Virus record (IMG/VR): IMGVR_UViG_3300041955_000624
Span: 1-37,270 of that record
Direction: 5' to 3' (one strand)
From: a virus
DNA length: 37,270 nt
Part shown: positions 13,416 through 21,824 of the stretch, piece after piece
How the letters are laid out: each line of letters starts with the position of its first letter
How positions within the stretch are numbered: position 1 is the stretch's first letter
The notes under the pieces: model-generated
Told to the model about the DNA's origin: nothing
The model's database searches: none
What the model saw: the letters and a program-made list of their open reading frames with translations, nothing else
Made by a program: the position numbers and the translations under genes

Positions 13416-13474
13416 GCGTTCCTCCTTGACGGGCCGCGCCGCCGAACGAACGCCCGACGGCGCGGCAAAGAGAA

Positions 13475-13822
13475 TCATTTGTCCCCGCCACGAGCTTCCG
13501 TATCGCGCTCAATTTGTTCTGCCCAGAGATCGGAGGCCATTTTCCAAATCGCTTCCGTTAGCCCTTGTGCTTCGTCAATTTCATCCGCGGTTGGTTCGCG
13601 CCCTTCAGTCATGGCCGCGAGAGCATCAAGCCTCGCCCCCTCAGTGGCCATGGCATTTCGGACTTCCTCTTCACCAATTCGGCACGAAGTACGGAGGCTA
13701 TCAAAGTCGCCCACGCTGGCAAACGTTTCCCATTCCGCGTGAGTGAGATTGCCCGGCGCGCTATCATCGCCGGCCCAATCAGCCATTACTTCGGCAAAAT
13801 CCTGAATCTCGTTCGCGCTCAT
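13475..13822 (-). CDS. Acidic hypothetical protein, first gene of the minus operon
   Basis: 115 residues, read from 13822, with AAGGAGA upstream of the ATG. Strongly acidic and helical (DFAEVMADWAGDD, TADEIDEAQGLTEAIW). No DNA-binding motif and no recognised family. Acidic composition could suit a DNA mimic or antirepressor, but nothing in the sequence proves it. Expressed from the promoter at 13884-13913 together with the HTH gene 59 bp downstream. Confidence 0.65.
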   Translation of the reverse strand: MSANEIQDFAEVMADWAGDDSAPGNLTHAEWETFASVGDFDSLRTSCRIGEEEVRNAMATEGARLDALAAMTEGREPTADEIDEAQGLTEAIWKMASDLWAEQIERDTEARGGDK

Positions 13823-13883
13823 TTGGTTCTCCTTCCGGCTTTCGCCGGCCCTGTCAGCGGGCCAATTCCCAACTGACGCCGGC

Positions 13884-13913
13884 ATTATACGCACCCATGG
13901 GTGCGGATTGCAA
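13884..13913 (-). promoter_or_regulatory. Minus-strand promoter with a palindromic operator in its spacer
   Basis: On the minus strand TTGCAA (13913-13908) and a consensus TATAAT (13889-13884) are separated by 18 bp. The spacer contains the perfect 16-bp palindrome CGCACCCATGGGTGCG (13890-13905). An operator lying between -35 and -10 is a classical place for repression. The ATG of the first gene is about 60 bp downstream. Confidence 0.75.
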
Positions 13914-14110
13914 GAGAAAAATCGCGATTTTTTGAATTATTTTGACGGTCGATCGGCCGCCCTGCCCCCAAAACCGCCGAAATGGCCCGATCGGGGCAAA
14001 ATTGAGGCTATGGCCGCAACGCTGATGCCCCTGCGATGGGGGGGGGTGCGGCATAGATACGTCGGCGGCTCCGACGCGCCAGAATCGCTCCTATTGCCAG
14101 TTACCGGACC

Positions 14111-14182
14111 AACCGCCAAGACGCCAAGACGCCAAGGAAGACCGAATTCTTGGCGTCTTGGCGTCTTGGCGGTTCGATTTTT
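14111..14182. terminator. Long CGCCAAG hairpin followed by T5
   Basis: A perfect 26-bp stem built from AACCGCCAAGACGCCAAG units (14111-14136) and its complement (14149-14174) with a 12-nt loop, then CGATTTTT. It may act as a terminator, isolating the leftward operon from the rightward genes. The same repeat type forms the hairpin before the tape measure gene (33819-33896). The rest of the 13823-14243 gap holds the minus promoter and module 3. Confidence 0.65.
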
Positions 14183-14208
14183 GCCCATGCGCGATAAGAA
14201 GCATTATC

Positions 14209-14246
14209 GCGCACGTTTTGCCCGGCCAGCGCCTACTTAAGGCGTG
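14209..14246 (+). promoter_or_regulatory. 38-bp promoter/leaderless-start module, copy 3, preceded by a hairpin
   Basis: GCGCACGTTT at 14209 and GCGCCTACTTAAGGC before the GTG at 14244. The left block overlaps a perfect 9-bp inverted repeat (GCGCGATAA at 14189-14197, TTATCGCGC at 14204-14212) that could be an operator. Same spacing as the other three copies. Confidence 0.75.
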
Positions 14247-14570
14247 GAAGTTCAAATCGGCAAAGCCGAAGGCGGGGGATTTTACCTCGGCCGGGTCATC
14301 CCGCCGCTCTTCCCCAGGCTGTTCGCGGCGAAACCCAATCGGCGCTTCCGGGTTCACCGCCGGCATGGCTACCTATTGCCGGGTTCAACGAACCGGCGGA
14401 CCCTACCCGGAGCCAGCGCGCCGGAAAGACCCGAAATAAAAACCACCGAGCGAGAACGCCGTCCAAGAAAAGGATTCGCCAAGGATGCGGAACTGGTGAG
14501 GATTAACAACGAGGCCAGGGCCGCGAGGATCCTCGGCAACGCCGCCGTCGCGGTGAACCTGGCGCAATGA
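14244..14570 (+). CDS. Basic hypothetical protein with leaderless-type GTG start
   Basis: 108 residues. GTG at the end of promoter module 3. The central part is rich in Arg, Pro and Thr (RRFRVHRRHGYLLPG, TTERERRPRKGF) and the C-terminal end is helical (AELVRINNEARAARILG). Its charge suggests nucleic-acid binding, but no domain is recognised. Coupled to the next gene by ATGA (14567). Confidence 0.6.
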   Translation: MEVQIGKAEGGGFYLGRVIPPLFPRLFAAKPNRRFRVHRRHGYLLPGSTNRRTLPGASAPERPEIKTTERERRPRKGFAKDAELVRINNEARAARILGNAAVAVNLAQ

Positions 14571-14878
14571 GCGAGCAAGAGATCAACGACGAAGGCGAGC
14601 GGTCGAGCATCGGGTTTTACCGCGGCTCGCGGCGAATGGTGTGCCACGTGAAGAAGCGGAGTTTGGCCGAAGAATTGCCGCATGGCCGCCACGCCAAGCG
14701 CCGCTATCACCGCGGCTCGGGGAAGTTCGACGACGTGCGCCGGCGCGTGAAACCGAAATCAAGGCAAGGAGTTTCGAATGACCGAATTGAATCCGGCAAG
14801 CAATGCGCCGAGATCGACGTCGACGCCGAGGCCGACCGGCGAGCGGAGCTTGAACGCGCCAGGGATGGAATCTTCTGA
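14567..14878 (+). CDS. Small basic hypothetical protein
   Basis: 103 residues, ATGA-coupled. The first 65 residues are basic and end in RRRVKPKSRQG; the last 35 are acidic and overlap the next gene, which starts at 14778 in another frame with a strong SD. No family recognised. The overlap of 101 bp is long for this genome, so the C-terminal part may be functionally unimportant. Confidence 0.5.
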   Translation: MSEQEINDEGERSSIGFYRGSRRMVCHVKKRSLAEELPHGRHAKRRYHRGSGKFDDVRRRVKPKSRQGVSNDRIESGKQCAEIDVDAEADRRAELERARDGIF

Positions 14879-15167
14879 CATGCGAGATTCGTATCCGATC
14901 AGCGACTTCGCGCGGCAGCGGCCGATCGAACGCCTGGCCGGCGACGTATCGTTCCCCAAGCTGGGCGACATCGTGCATTTCGTGGGTCATAAAACCCTCG
15001 GCGGCGAAACCGATCATCGGGCCGCGATCGTGACGCTGGCGCATGGGACATTGGTGATCGACCTGGAAGTGTTCGACACGATCGGGGCGATGAATTACAA
15101 GGTCGGATCGGTGACCTGGGACCCGACCGGCACGCGCGAGAATAGCTGGCATTGGCCGGAGCGGTGA
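14778..15167 (+). CDS. Conserved-type phage protein (HRAAIVT... WHWPE)
   Basis: 129 residues. The start is chosen because CAAGGAG lies 7 bases upstream; an ATG at 14880, right after the previous stop, is the alternative. After a disordered Pro/Ser/Thr N-terminus, residues about 55-128 contain GDIVHFVGHK, DHRAAIVTLAHGTLVIDLEVF and end NSWHWPER. Small proteins with a HxPAIVT strand and a terminal WHWPE are common in tailed phages, function unknown; I make this comparison from memory. Confidence 0.65.
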   Translation: MTELNPASNAPRSTSTPRPTGERSLNAPGMESSDMRDSYPISDFARQRPIERLAGDVSFPKLGDIVHFVGHKTLGGETDHRAAIVTLAHGTLVIDLEVFDTIGAMNYKVGSVTWDPTGTRENSWHWPER

Positions 15168-15179
15168 AGCGTCATTGTA

Positions 15180-15222
15180 AAGATCACCGCGAAGCAGCGA
15201 AGCAGCGAAGGGACACGAAGCA
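15180..15222. repeat. CGCGAAG phrase repeat
   Basis: GATCACCGCGAAGCAGCGAA and following GCGAAGGGACACGAAG units, single orientation, in the gap 15168-15271. Confidence 0.8.
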
Positions 15223-15271
15223 AATGAATATATGCAATTCCCCGCCGGGCGCAGCGATCATCTGAATCGAA

Positions 15272-15550
15272 ATGCAGCGGATGCAGCACACGATCGAGAT
15301 GGCCATGGCCGAAAAACTTGTGCAGATGGATGCCGAATGCAAAGCCGCCCTGGATGAAGCGATAAACTCGTTTGACTATGCCAAAGAGATTCGCGAATCA
15401 TCCGAACAGGTCATCAAGCACGCCATTCGTTGGGCCATCGAAAGGCAGTTTGACTTCGAGGCCGCGGGCTATGAGGCCATTCAGAATGTCGCGCGACAAC
15501 TGGTTGCGAATGCCTTTAAAGATCTTGGCGGCAACGGAATTCGAACATGA
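15272..15550 (+). CDS. Small helical protein upstream of the integrase
   Basis: 92 residues, almost entirely predicted helix (AEKLVQMDAECKAALDEAINSF, SSEQVIKHAIRWAIERQF). No SD is obvious before the ATG. No family recognised. Separated by 33 bp from the integrase start, so probably co-transcribed with it. Confidence 0.55.
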   Translation: MQRMQHTIEMAMAEKLVQMDAECKAALDEAINSFDYAKEIRESSEQVIKHAIRWAIERQFDFEAAGYEAIQNVARQLVANAFKDLGGNGIRT

Positions 15551-15583
15551 AATCCAGGACGGTTGAGCGGATCGGGGAACTCA

Positions 15584-16540
15584 ATGGGGGAAAACGAGAT
15601 TGTTATCTCGACGCCGGCGGCATCGCCGATCGCGGCGAGGTCGGCCGAGCTCAGTCCTGAAGCCAGGCTGATGCAATTGTGGCTCAATCGGTTTAACAGC
15701 CGGCACACGGTTCGCGCCTATCGCGCCCACTTCGAGATGTTCCGGTTCTTCTGTCCTCATCCGCTCGATCAAGTCCGCTATCAGGACGTGAGCGATTTCG
15801 CCCAGAGCTTGGTTGAGGCCAAATTCGGGGCCGCTTCCAAGCACGCGATCCTCTCGGCCGTGAAAAGCTTTTTCTCCTTCGCCGCCAGGATCGGCGCGCT
15901 GCCGTTCGACGTCGCCAGCCCGCTTCGATTGGGCGCGGTGGGCAAGGACACGCTGAACGAACGAATCCTCAGTCAGGACGAAGTCTTTCGGCTGATTAGC
16001 GCGGCGGATTCGATGAACCGCAACGCCGCGCGCAACTGGATCATTTTGGCGTTGCTCTATTTCTGCGGCGCCCGGCGCGAGGAGCTGGCGGCGCTCAGTT
16101 GGAAGGACTTGCAACCGCGAGGCGAAACGGGGCAAGTCACGTTTTATGGAAAGGGCGGAAAAACGCGATCGCTGTTGATGCCGGCGGAGATCTGGGCGGG
16201 ATTGATGGGATGGAGCCGAACAATCCCGATCGGAAGCGGCCAGGTCGGGCCGGTTTTCCCGGGGCCCACGGGAAAGCATCTGTCGGCGAGCCAAATTCTC
16301 CGCATCGTCAAGGCGGCGGCGAAGATCGCGGGAATCGTCAAGCCGGTGTCGCCGCATTGGCTGAGGCATTGCTATTGCTCCCACGCCGCCCAGCGCGGTT
16401 GCCCGATTCACCTGATCCAACGCGACGCCGGGCATTCCAACGAGGCGACGACGGCAAGGTATCTGCACGCGCGGCCCAACGACAGCGCGGCCAGCTATCT
16501 GCCGAAAATCCCGCGGGCGGCGGCGGCCAGGACGCCATGA
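15584..16540 (+). CDS. int: Tyrosine recombinase / integrase
   Basis: 318 residues. An N-terminal SAM-like core-binding domain (about 20-110, with RFNSRHTVRAYRAHFEMFRFF) and a C-terminal catalytic domain. Visible active-site residues are R164 (GARREEL), the Lys beta-turn GKGGKTR, H258 and R261 (HWLRH), H284 (GHS) and the nucleophile Y293 (TARYLH). All are present, so it should be active. The ATG at 15584 with GGGGAA upstream is preferred over TTG at 15563. It resembles XerC/D-like integrases of temperate phages and would integrate the circle at a host attB, possibly a tRNA gene. The next gene overlaps its stop (ATGA). Confidence 0.93.
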   Translation: MGENEIVISTPAASPIAARSAELSPEARLMQLWLNRFNSRHTVRAYRAHFEMFRFFCPHPLDQVRYQDVSDFAQSLVEAKFGAASKHAILSAVKSFFSFAARIGALPFDVASPLRLGAVGKDTLNERILSQDEVFRLISAADSMNRNAARNWIILALLYFCGARREELAALSWKDLQPRGETGQVTFYGKGGKTRSLLMPAEIWAGLMGWSRTIPIGSGQVGPVFPGPTGKHLSASQILRIVKAAAKIAGIVKPVSPHWLRHCYCSHAAQRGCPIHLIQRDAGHSNEATTARYLHARPNDSAASYLPKIPRAAAARTP

Positions 16541-16803
16541 AAACGCCCAAAATCGGAGACAAAGTCGCCTATGTCACGGGATTATCGTTCGAAGGGATTC
16601 CGATCCTCCGCGACGCCGAGATCGTGGCGATTCAAAACGCATCCTCGCTTACATGCGATCTGTGTGTTGGATCGCTCCAGGCCAGGTCTGTGCCATATTC
16701 GCGCGATCGGGCCAGCCCGCATTCGTGGTGCTGGTACAACGCCGCCGCGGCGGCCAGGGAAGCATGGCAGGAAAAACAGCGGCGGGCGAAGCTCGAAATC
16801 TGA
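16537..16803 (+). CDS. Small hypothetical protein
   Basis: 88 residues, coupled to the integrase by ATGA. The N-terminus KIGDKVAYVTGLSFEGIPILRDAEIVAIQ looks like a small SH3/KOW-like beta barrel; then SLTCDLCVG and a tail with HSWCWYNAAAAAREAW. No family is named with confidence. Confidence 0.6.
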   Translation: MKTPKIGDKVAYVTGLSFEGIPILRDAEIVAIQNASSLTCDLCVGSLQARSVPYSRDRASPHSWCWYNAAAAAREAWQEKQRRAKLEI

Positions 16804-16810
16804 AACCCGA

Positions 16811-17329
<519 letters not shown>

Positions 17330-17330
17330 C

Positions 17331-17375
17331 TTCTTCGCGGCAGTTCGCGCCCTTCGCTTCTTCGCGGTGAATCTT
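17331..17375. repeat. TTCGCG phrase repeat before promoter module 4
   Basis: CTTCTTCGCGGCAGTTCGCG and CTTCGCTTCTTCGCGGTGAA, inverted orientation. As at module 1, a phrase repeat stands directly upstream of the promoter module. Confidence 0.8.
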
Positions 17376-17391
17376 CGCGAAACCGACCCGC

Positions 17392-17429
17392 GCGCACAAT
17401 TTGATCGCTCAGCGCCTACTTAAGACGTG
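17392..17429 (+). promoter_or_regulatory. 38-bp promoter/leaderless-start module, copy 4 (sigma operon)
   Basis: GCGCACAATT at 17392 and GCGCCTACTTAAGAC before the GTG at 17427. The operon behind it encodes a membrane coiled-coil protein and an ECF-like sigma factor, so the module may be autoregulated by the sigma it helps to produce. Confidence 0.75.
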
Positions 17430-17732
17430 GCCGATGGGGGGGCAAAACGCTGGATCGATATGTGGCCGCTCGCCGCGGCGGCGATCGCCGTCGCGATCAC
17501 GTTCGGCGCCTTGCAGGAGCAGGTCAGCCGGCTTCGCGCGGACGTCACCGACATCCAGGCCGTCAAGCCGGACGTGCTTAAAGACCAGATCGATAAGCAA
17601 AAACAGGCCGAGGATCGGTTCCAGGCGGACGTGAAGGACGCGCTGAAGAGCATCGATCAGGACATGCGCCGGATCGACCGCGACGTGGCCCGGATCATCG
17701 GCAGCCTGCATATCGACGAGGCCAAGCCATGA
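17427..17732 (+). CDS. Membrane-anchored coiled-coil protein, leaderless-type GTG start
   Basis: 101 residues. One transmembrane helix (about 13-30, PLAAAAIAVAITFGALQ) is followed by a heptad-rich coiled coil to the C-terminus (EQVSRLRADVTDI, DRFQADVKDALKSIDQDMRRID). The shape fits small phage i-spanin, holin-like or structural anchor proteins. Because it is coupled by ATGA to a sigma factor gene, a membrane-bound anti-sigma or regulatory partner is another possibility. No family match is claimed. Confidence 0.7.
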   Translation: MADGGAKRWIDMWPLAAAAIAVAITFGALQEQVSRLRADVTDIQAVKPDVLKDQIDKQKQAEDRFQADVKDALKSIDQDMRRIDRDVARIIGSLHIDEAKP

Positions 17733-18385
17733 GGACGCAGCCGGTGGGCGGGGCGAACGACGATGATGCGACCATCGAGCAATTGGTCTCGCGATGGCGG
17801 AGATGCCGGCGGCGGCGTGAGAAGGATCGGATCTTCGCGGAATTATACCGCAAGGTGTTTGCCGCCGCGATGCGAACGTATCTGGCGACGGCCGGCGGCT
17901 TCACGGCGGATCGCGACGAGGTGGAGAGCGACGTGAATTATGCGATCTTCCGGGCGGCGACGGCGGCCCGCGAGGGGCAGCCGCTTTTGCCGCTGTTCCA
18001 TCGCGCCAGTCGCAACGCCGCGCTCGATGCCAATCGGGGACGGGAGAGGCTGAGGCGATCCAATGGGCTGCCGGTCCTGCCGATCGAGGAAAATATTTTG
18101 GGGCTGGCCCATTGCCCCGATCTGATCGGCGCCCTCATCGTTAAGGAGGAGAGACGGCGGATCTGGCGGAAGATTCGGCGGCAACTCGATCGGCGCGGAT
18201 GGCACGTATTGAAGAGGTGGATGCTGCTGGGGTGGAGCAAGGAGAGGATCGCCGAGAGTTTGAATCGGCGGTTCCCGCGCGGACGAAGATGGAAGCCGGC
18301 GGCCGTGAAACACCTGGTCTTTAGAGCGCGGAGCAAGTTGCGATTGAAGAAAAAAACGTCGAGCGCAAATTCGGGGCGTGGCTAA
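17729..18385 (+). CDS. ECF-like RNA polymerase sigma factor
   Basis: 218 residues. Region 2-like part, about residues 30-115: DRIFAELYRKVFAAAMRTYL, an acidic segment DRDEVESDVNYAIFRA, and FHRASRNAALDANRGRERLRR, the pattern N.ALD..R...R found after region 2.4 in ECF sigmas. Region 4-like part, about 145-210: RRQLDRRGWHVLKRWMLLGWSKERIAESLNRR followed by AVKHLVFRARSKLR, an HTH ending in the typical RARxKLR. Virion gene operons of some phages use such factors. It is placed after promoter module 4 and just before the virion operon, so it probably directs RNA polymerase to the four modules and perhaps to the late promoter. Confidence 0.75.
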   Translation: MRTQPVGGANDDDATIEQLVSRWRRCRRRREKDRIFAELYRKVFAAAMRTYLATAGGFTADRDEVESDVNYAIFRAATAAREGQPLLPLFHRASRNAALDANRGRERLRRSNGLPVLPIEENILGLAHCPDLIGALIVKEERRRIWRKIRRQLDRRGWHVLKRWMLLGWSKERIAESLNRRFPRGRRWKPAAVKHLVFRARSKLRLKKKTSSANSGRG

Positions 18386-18431
18386 GAATCATTTTGCCCC
18401 GCGCGCAATACGGTTGATTTGAGCGATTTTT

Positions 18432-18469
18432 GTGAACGAATTTGGGGGCGCGATTTTTATTAAGGCGCA
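18432..18469 (+). promoter_or_regulatory. Possible degenerate copy of the promoter module before the virion operon
   Basis: In the same 38-bp register, GTGAACGAATT and ATTAAGGCG agree with the left block and with TTAAGGCG of copy 3, but the CGCCTAC core is not conserved and the register does not end on a start codon. It is the best candidate I see for a late promoter in 18386-18654. Weak. Confidence 0.25.
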
Positions 18470-18486
18470 TAGCGGGTCTGGGAGCG

Positions 18487-18642
18487 GTGGGGGAGGGCGA
18501 TCGGGCGATCGGAGTCCCGAGGCTTTCTTTTCCGCAGGAACTGGAGGGATGCGTCGATTGGGGCCGGGCCGGGCCGGAAATCTGCCAAAGGCTGGAGATC
18601 CCGCTGCCTTCGATGGTCGATGGATCGTGGAACTTTTTCTAA
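18487..18642 (+). CDS. Possible small gene before the virion operon
   Basis: 51 residues from GTG 18487. The protein-like part is LSFPQELEGCVDWGRAGPEICQ followed by LEIPLPSMVDGSWNFF. A frame starting with GTG 18432 overlaps it entirely and looks less like protein. No family recognised, weak ribosome-binding site (GGAGCG). It could also be the tail of a decayed gene. Confidence 0.3.
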   Translation: MGEGDRAIGVPRLSFPQELEGCVDWGRAGPEICQRLEIPLPSMVDGSWNFF

Positions 18643-18654
18643 TCGGGGTGAAAC

Positions 18655-19158
18655 GTGGCTAATCTGGTTCAGGGCGATCTGGTGGTGACTGGGAACCTGA
18701 TCCCGGGCGGCTTGCAGGCGCCGGCGGGGTCTGTTTCGGCGTCCAATATCGGATCGCCGGCGGCGGGGCAGCCGGGGATCGCTTCATCCAAGCTCAATCA
18801 CCGGGAACACCACTTTTACAATCAACCGAACACCACGATCGTCGCGGCGACGGTTCCCATCTTCATCACTTACGGAACCGCCGGAACGGTGGTGTCGTTC
18901 AAGGCCGGATCCATCGCGGTCTGCACCGGCGCGGCGACGGTGACCGTCGATCTTTATAAGAACGGGAGCAGCATCCTCAGCGCGCCGATCGCACTGAACT
19001 CCTCCTCGGTCGCGCGGGTGGCGCAGGCGGCGACGATCTCGACGCCGGCGACGGCTGTGGGCGACTGGTTTGACATCGTGGTCACCGCGACGGCTGGGGG
19101 CGGCACGATCGGGACCGGTCTCTATGTCGAAGCCATCATCGACGAAAACCCGAGCTAA
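18655..19158 (+). CDS. Virion-associated beta-rich protein (head fibre/decoration-like)
   Basis: 167 residues from GTG 18655, preceded by GGGGTGA. The N-terminus reads NLVQGDLVVTGNLIPGGLQ, then PAGSVSASNIGSPAAGQPGI and SSKLNHREHHFYNQ, a layout seen in small phage head-fibre or decoration-like proteins. The rest is a beta sandwich-like Ser/Thr/Val-rich domain (ATVTVDLYKNGSSILSAPI). It precedes the terminase genes and its end overlaps the small terminase gene by 35 bp. Function inferred from composition and position only. Confidence 0.6.
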   Translation: MANLVQGDLVVTGNLIPGGLQAPAGSVSASNIGSPAAGQPGIASSKLNHREHHFYNQPNTTIVAATVPIFITYGTAGTVVSFKAGSIAVCTGAATVTVDLYKNGSSILSAPIALNSSSVARVAQAATISTPATAVGDWFDIVVTATAGGGTIGTGLYVEAIIDENPS

Positions 19159-19645
19159 AAAACCGCGGGCAAAACACCCGCAAAATAAAACCACCGCCCA
19201 AATCGCCTCGATCCTGGACGTAGACGCGGCCACGGTCCTGCGCTGGTGTGGCGAGGGGCTTCCTCATCAAAAATCCACGAACCGCAAAACGGGGAACCTC
19301 TACGACCTGGCGGAAGTGCGCGCCTGGATGGAGAGCAACCGGCGGAGCGGGGCGGTGGGGCGGCCGGCGGATGAAGGGACCGAAGACTTCGCCGCGTGGC
19401 ACACGCTGAAAGAAAAAGCCCTGGCGCTGAGGCGCGTCAGGGAAAACGAAATCGCCGACGGCAAATGGATCGATCGGCAAGCCGAGGAACGGCGCGACGT
19501 TCAGAAACTGGCCGTCCTCCGCTCCAGCCTTTGCGGGATGGGAGCGACGATCTCGCCGCAGCTTGAGGGGCTGAACGCGGCCGAGAGGCAGGAACTTATC
19601 GACCGGAGCGTCGAAAACATCCTTCAACAATTGGCGGCGCCGTGA
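19124..19645 (+). CDS. Terminase small subunit, Nu1-like
   Basis: 173 residues from ATG 19124. A basic N-terminal tail (TKTRAKKPRAKHPQNK) precedes a winged-helix DNA-binding domain like that of lambda gpNu1 (TTAQIASILDVDAATVLRWCGEGLPHQ, YDLAEVRAWMESN). A helical dimerisation region follows (HTLKEKALALRRVRENEIADG, EERRDVQKL). It recognises the packaging site and recruits the large subunit. The downstream GTG of the large subunit overlaps its stop (GTGA). Confidence 0.88.
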   Translation: MSKPSSTKTRAKKPRAKHPQNKTTAQIASILDVDAATVLRWCGEGLPHQKSTNRKTGNLYDLAEVRAWMESNRRSGAVGRPADEGTEDFAAWHTLKEKALALRRVRENEIADGKWIDRQAEERRDVQKLAVLRSSLCGMGATISPQLEGLNAAERQELIDRSVENILQQLAAP

Positions 19646-21510
19646 GCTCGATCTTCACCGAAGCCGAACGCAACGCCCTGCGCCCGCCGGAAAAACTCAA
19701 GGCCAGCGAATGGGCGGAGAAATATCGCATCCTTCCCGCCAGGGGAAACGCCGAGCCGGGGCGGCTCAATCTTGGGCGCACGCCATACATGCGCGAGATC
19801 CACGATTGCATCCACGAGCCGGGCGTGGAAGAGATCGTGTTTCTCAAATCCACGCAGGTCGGCGGTTCGACGCTCCTGGAAGATTTGATCGGCTACGCCG
19901 TGTGCAGCGATCCCGGGCCGATGATGCTCGTCCATCCCAATAAGGGGATGGCGAAAAAAATCGTCAAGCGCCGCATCCGACCGTTCATCAAAACCCAACC
20001 GCTGGCTTCGCACGTCTCGCGCCAATCTCACGACAGCACGCTGATCAGCATCGAGTTCGATTCCTGCCCGTTCGGCGTGGCCTGGGCGGGATCGCCAGCG
20101 GCATTGGCGGCGGACCCGATTCGATACCTCTTTCTGGATGAGGTGGACAAATATCCCAGGTCCACGGGGAAGGAAGCCGACCCGATCAGCCTGGCGCAGG
20201 AACGCACACGCACGTTTGGCTATCGGCGGAAGATCATCATCACCTCCACGCCGACGGTCAGGTCCGGGGCGATCTGGCGGGCTTGGGAGTCGGCGGCGGA
20301 CAAGCGGCGATTTTATTGCCCGTGCCCACACTGCGGCCAATACCAGTTCCTGATCTTCGATCAGGTCAAATGGCCGAAGTCCGCGATCGCGGATGCCAAC
20401 GCCGCGGCGGATGAGATTCAGCGGAAGGGGCTGGCCCGTTACGAGTGCGTTCACTGCAAAAAGTCGATCGAGGAATCGGATCGCCTGCGCATGGTGGGCA
20501 AAGGAAGATGGCTGAGCGAGGGGCAGACCATCGACAGAAACGGCGTGGTTGCCGGCGAGCGGCCGCGGGCCAAGCGGGTGGGATTCTGGATCAACTGCCT
20601 CTACTCGCCCTGGCTCACCTTCTCGGAAATCGCGGCGGAATTTTTGCGCAGCAAGGCCGACCCGATCCGGCTGCAAAATTTCAAGAATTCGTGGCTGGCC
20701 GAACCGTTCGAGGAGGTCGTGAAAGCTTCGCGGCTTTCGGACTTTCGCGAGCTGATGGTCGGAGCGCCGCCGGCGCTGATCGTGCCCAAATGGGGGGAAT
20801 ACATCGTTGCCTCCTGCGACGTGCAGAAACGCGAGCTGCATTGGATTGTCCGAGCCTGGGGGGCGGAATGGTGGTCACAGCTCATCACGCACGGGACGGC
20901 GTTCAGCTTCGACGAGCTTTATCGCACCGTCATGGAGACGCAATTCGTTCTGGCCGCGGGCGGATCGGCCCGGGCGCAAATGATGTGCATCGACACTCGC
21001 TACCGGCGCGACGAGGTTTACCAGTTCGCCAGGCGGGATGAGCGGATCTTCCCGGTCATGGGGGCGGACAAACAGACCATGACCGTTCAACGGTCCAACG
21101 CGGGGAAAAATTTCGGCGTGCAGCTCCACGTTCTCAATACGCAGCTTCTCAAGGACCGGCTGGCGGTGCTGCGCGGCAGCGGGCGGTGGCTGCTGAACGA
21201 CAAGGTGGATGACGATTACCTGCGCCAGCTTGCCAGCGAACACAAGACGATCGTGAAGGGGGTGGAATGGTGGCAACCGAAGACCGCCAACGCGGCCAAT
21301 CACCGCCTGGATGACGAGGTTTACAACGTGGCGGGGGCGGAAATCGCCCGCGTGGATTTGCTCGTCGCCGGCGAGGACCTGCCGCGATCGATCATCGCCG
21401 GAATCGGCGAGCATCGAGCCAATGGCAATGACGGACCTGGCGTGAGCGTGCCTGGCTCAGTCACGCCGGCGGAGTCACGGGAAACGACCGGCGAGGGCGG
21501 GATGTCGTAA
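19642..21510 (+). CDS. terL: Terminase large subunit, GpA family
   Basis: 622 residues, close to lambda gpA (641). The N-terminus (ASEWAEKYRILPA...GRLNLGRTPYMREI) is the GpA-family opening. ATPase: Walker A-like K69-STQVGGS, Walker B YLFLDEVDKYP (D166, E167), and IITSTPT as coupling motif. A zinc-like pair CPCPHCGQ / CVHCKK lies in the middle. The nuclease part contains SCDVQKRELHWIV and IDTRYRRDEVYQF with the acidic residues expected for an RNase H-like fold, and ends with a VEWWQPKTANAANHRLDDEVYN region. It cuts and translocates phage DNA into the prohead; GpA relatives cut at cos sites. Confidence 0.95.
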   Translation: MSSIFTEAERNALRPPEKLKASEWAEKYRILPARGNAEPGRLNLGRTPYMREIHDCIHEPGVEEIVFLKSTQVGGSTLLEDLIGYAVCSDPGPMMLVHPNKGMAKKIVKRRIRPFIKTQPLASHVSRQSHDSTLISIEFDSCPFGVAWAGSPAALAADPIRYLFLDEVDKYPRSTGKEADPISLAQERTRTFGYRRKIIITSTPTVRSGAIWRAWESAADKRRFYCPCPHCGQYQFLIFDQVKWPKSAIADANAAADEIQRKGLARYECVHCKKSIEESDRLRMVGKGRWLSEGQTIDRNGVVAGERPRAKRVGFWINCLYSPWLTFSEIAAEFLRSKADPIRLQNFKNSWLAEPFEEVVKASRLSDFRELMVGAPPALIVPKWGEYIVASCDVQKRELHWIVRAWGAEWWSQLITHGTAFSFDELYRTVMETQFVLAAGGSARAQMMCIDTRYRRDEVYQFARRDERIFPVMGADKQTMTVQRSNAGKNFGVQLHVLNTQLLKDRLAVLRGSGRWLLNDKVDDDYLRQLASEHKTIVKGVEWWQPKTANAANHRLDDEVYNVAGAEIARVDLLVAGEDLPRSIIAGIGEHRANGNDGPGVSVPGSVTPAESRETTGEGGMS

Positions 21511-21554
21511 TTAACAGGGGCGAAGCGCGCCTGGGGCTGGCAACCGGGGGTCCA

Positions 21555-21824
21555 ATGGCCTGTGACGAGTTCAGCGATGCGCAGATCCTTTCGGCCCTGC
21601 GCAAGGCCCTGTTCTTCTTCGCCGATGCCGGCAATGCCAACGAAGAATTCACCGTCGCGGGCCGGAGCTATCGCAAATCCGACGTCGAAAAAATCCAACG
21701 CATGATCGACCTGTACGAAAGCCGCGTGGCGGCGGCGTCTTCACCTTCGCTTGGAGGCGGGGGAATCCTGGTTCGCAAAAATGATCGCTGCGATGTCCAG
21801 CCTGGCTACGGGTTTCTGCCGTGA
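21555..21824 (+). CDS. gpW-like head-tail joining protein
   Basis: 89 residues. FSDAQILSALRKALFFF, then a short strand with EEFTVAGRSYRKSDVEKIQRMIDLYESRVA, matches the helix-strand-helix layout of the gpW family, and the lambda position between terminase and portal. The C-terminus (SSPSLGGGG...) is flexible. The stop overlaps the GTG start of the portal gene (21821). Confidence 0.8.
   Translation: MACDEFSDAQILSALRKALFFFADAGNANEEFTVAGRSYRKSDVEKIQRMIDLYESRVAAASSPSLGGGGILVRKNDRCDVQPGYGFLP

Noticed and set aside
15563-15583. TTG start for the integrase
   Set aside because: ATG 15584 with GGGGAA at suitable distance is better; the added seven residues are not expected for the family.
19624-20841. 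405-codon minus-strand frame opposite the large terminase
   Set aside because: GC-rich shadow: the plus frame has all terminase motifs. The antisense product is rich in Arg/Pro/His with no recognisable domain.
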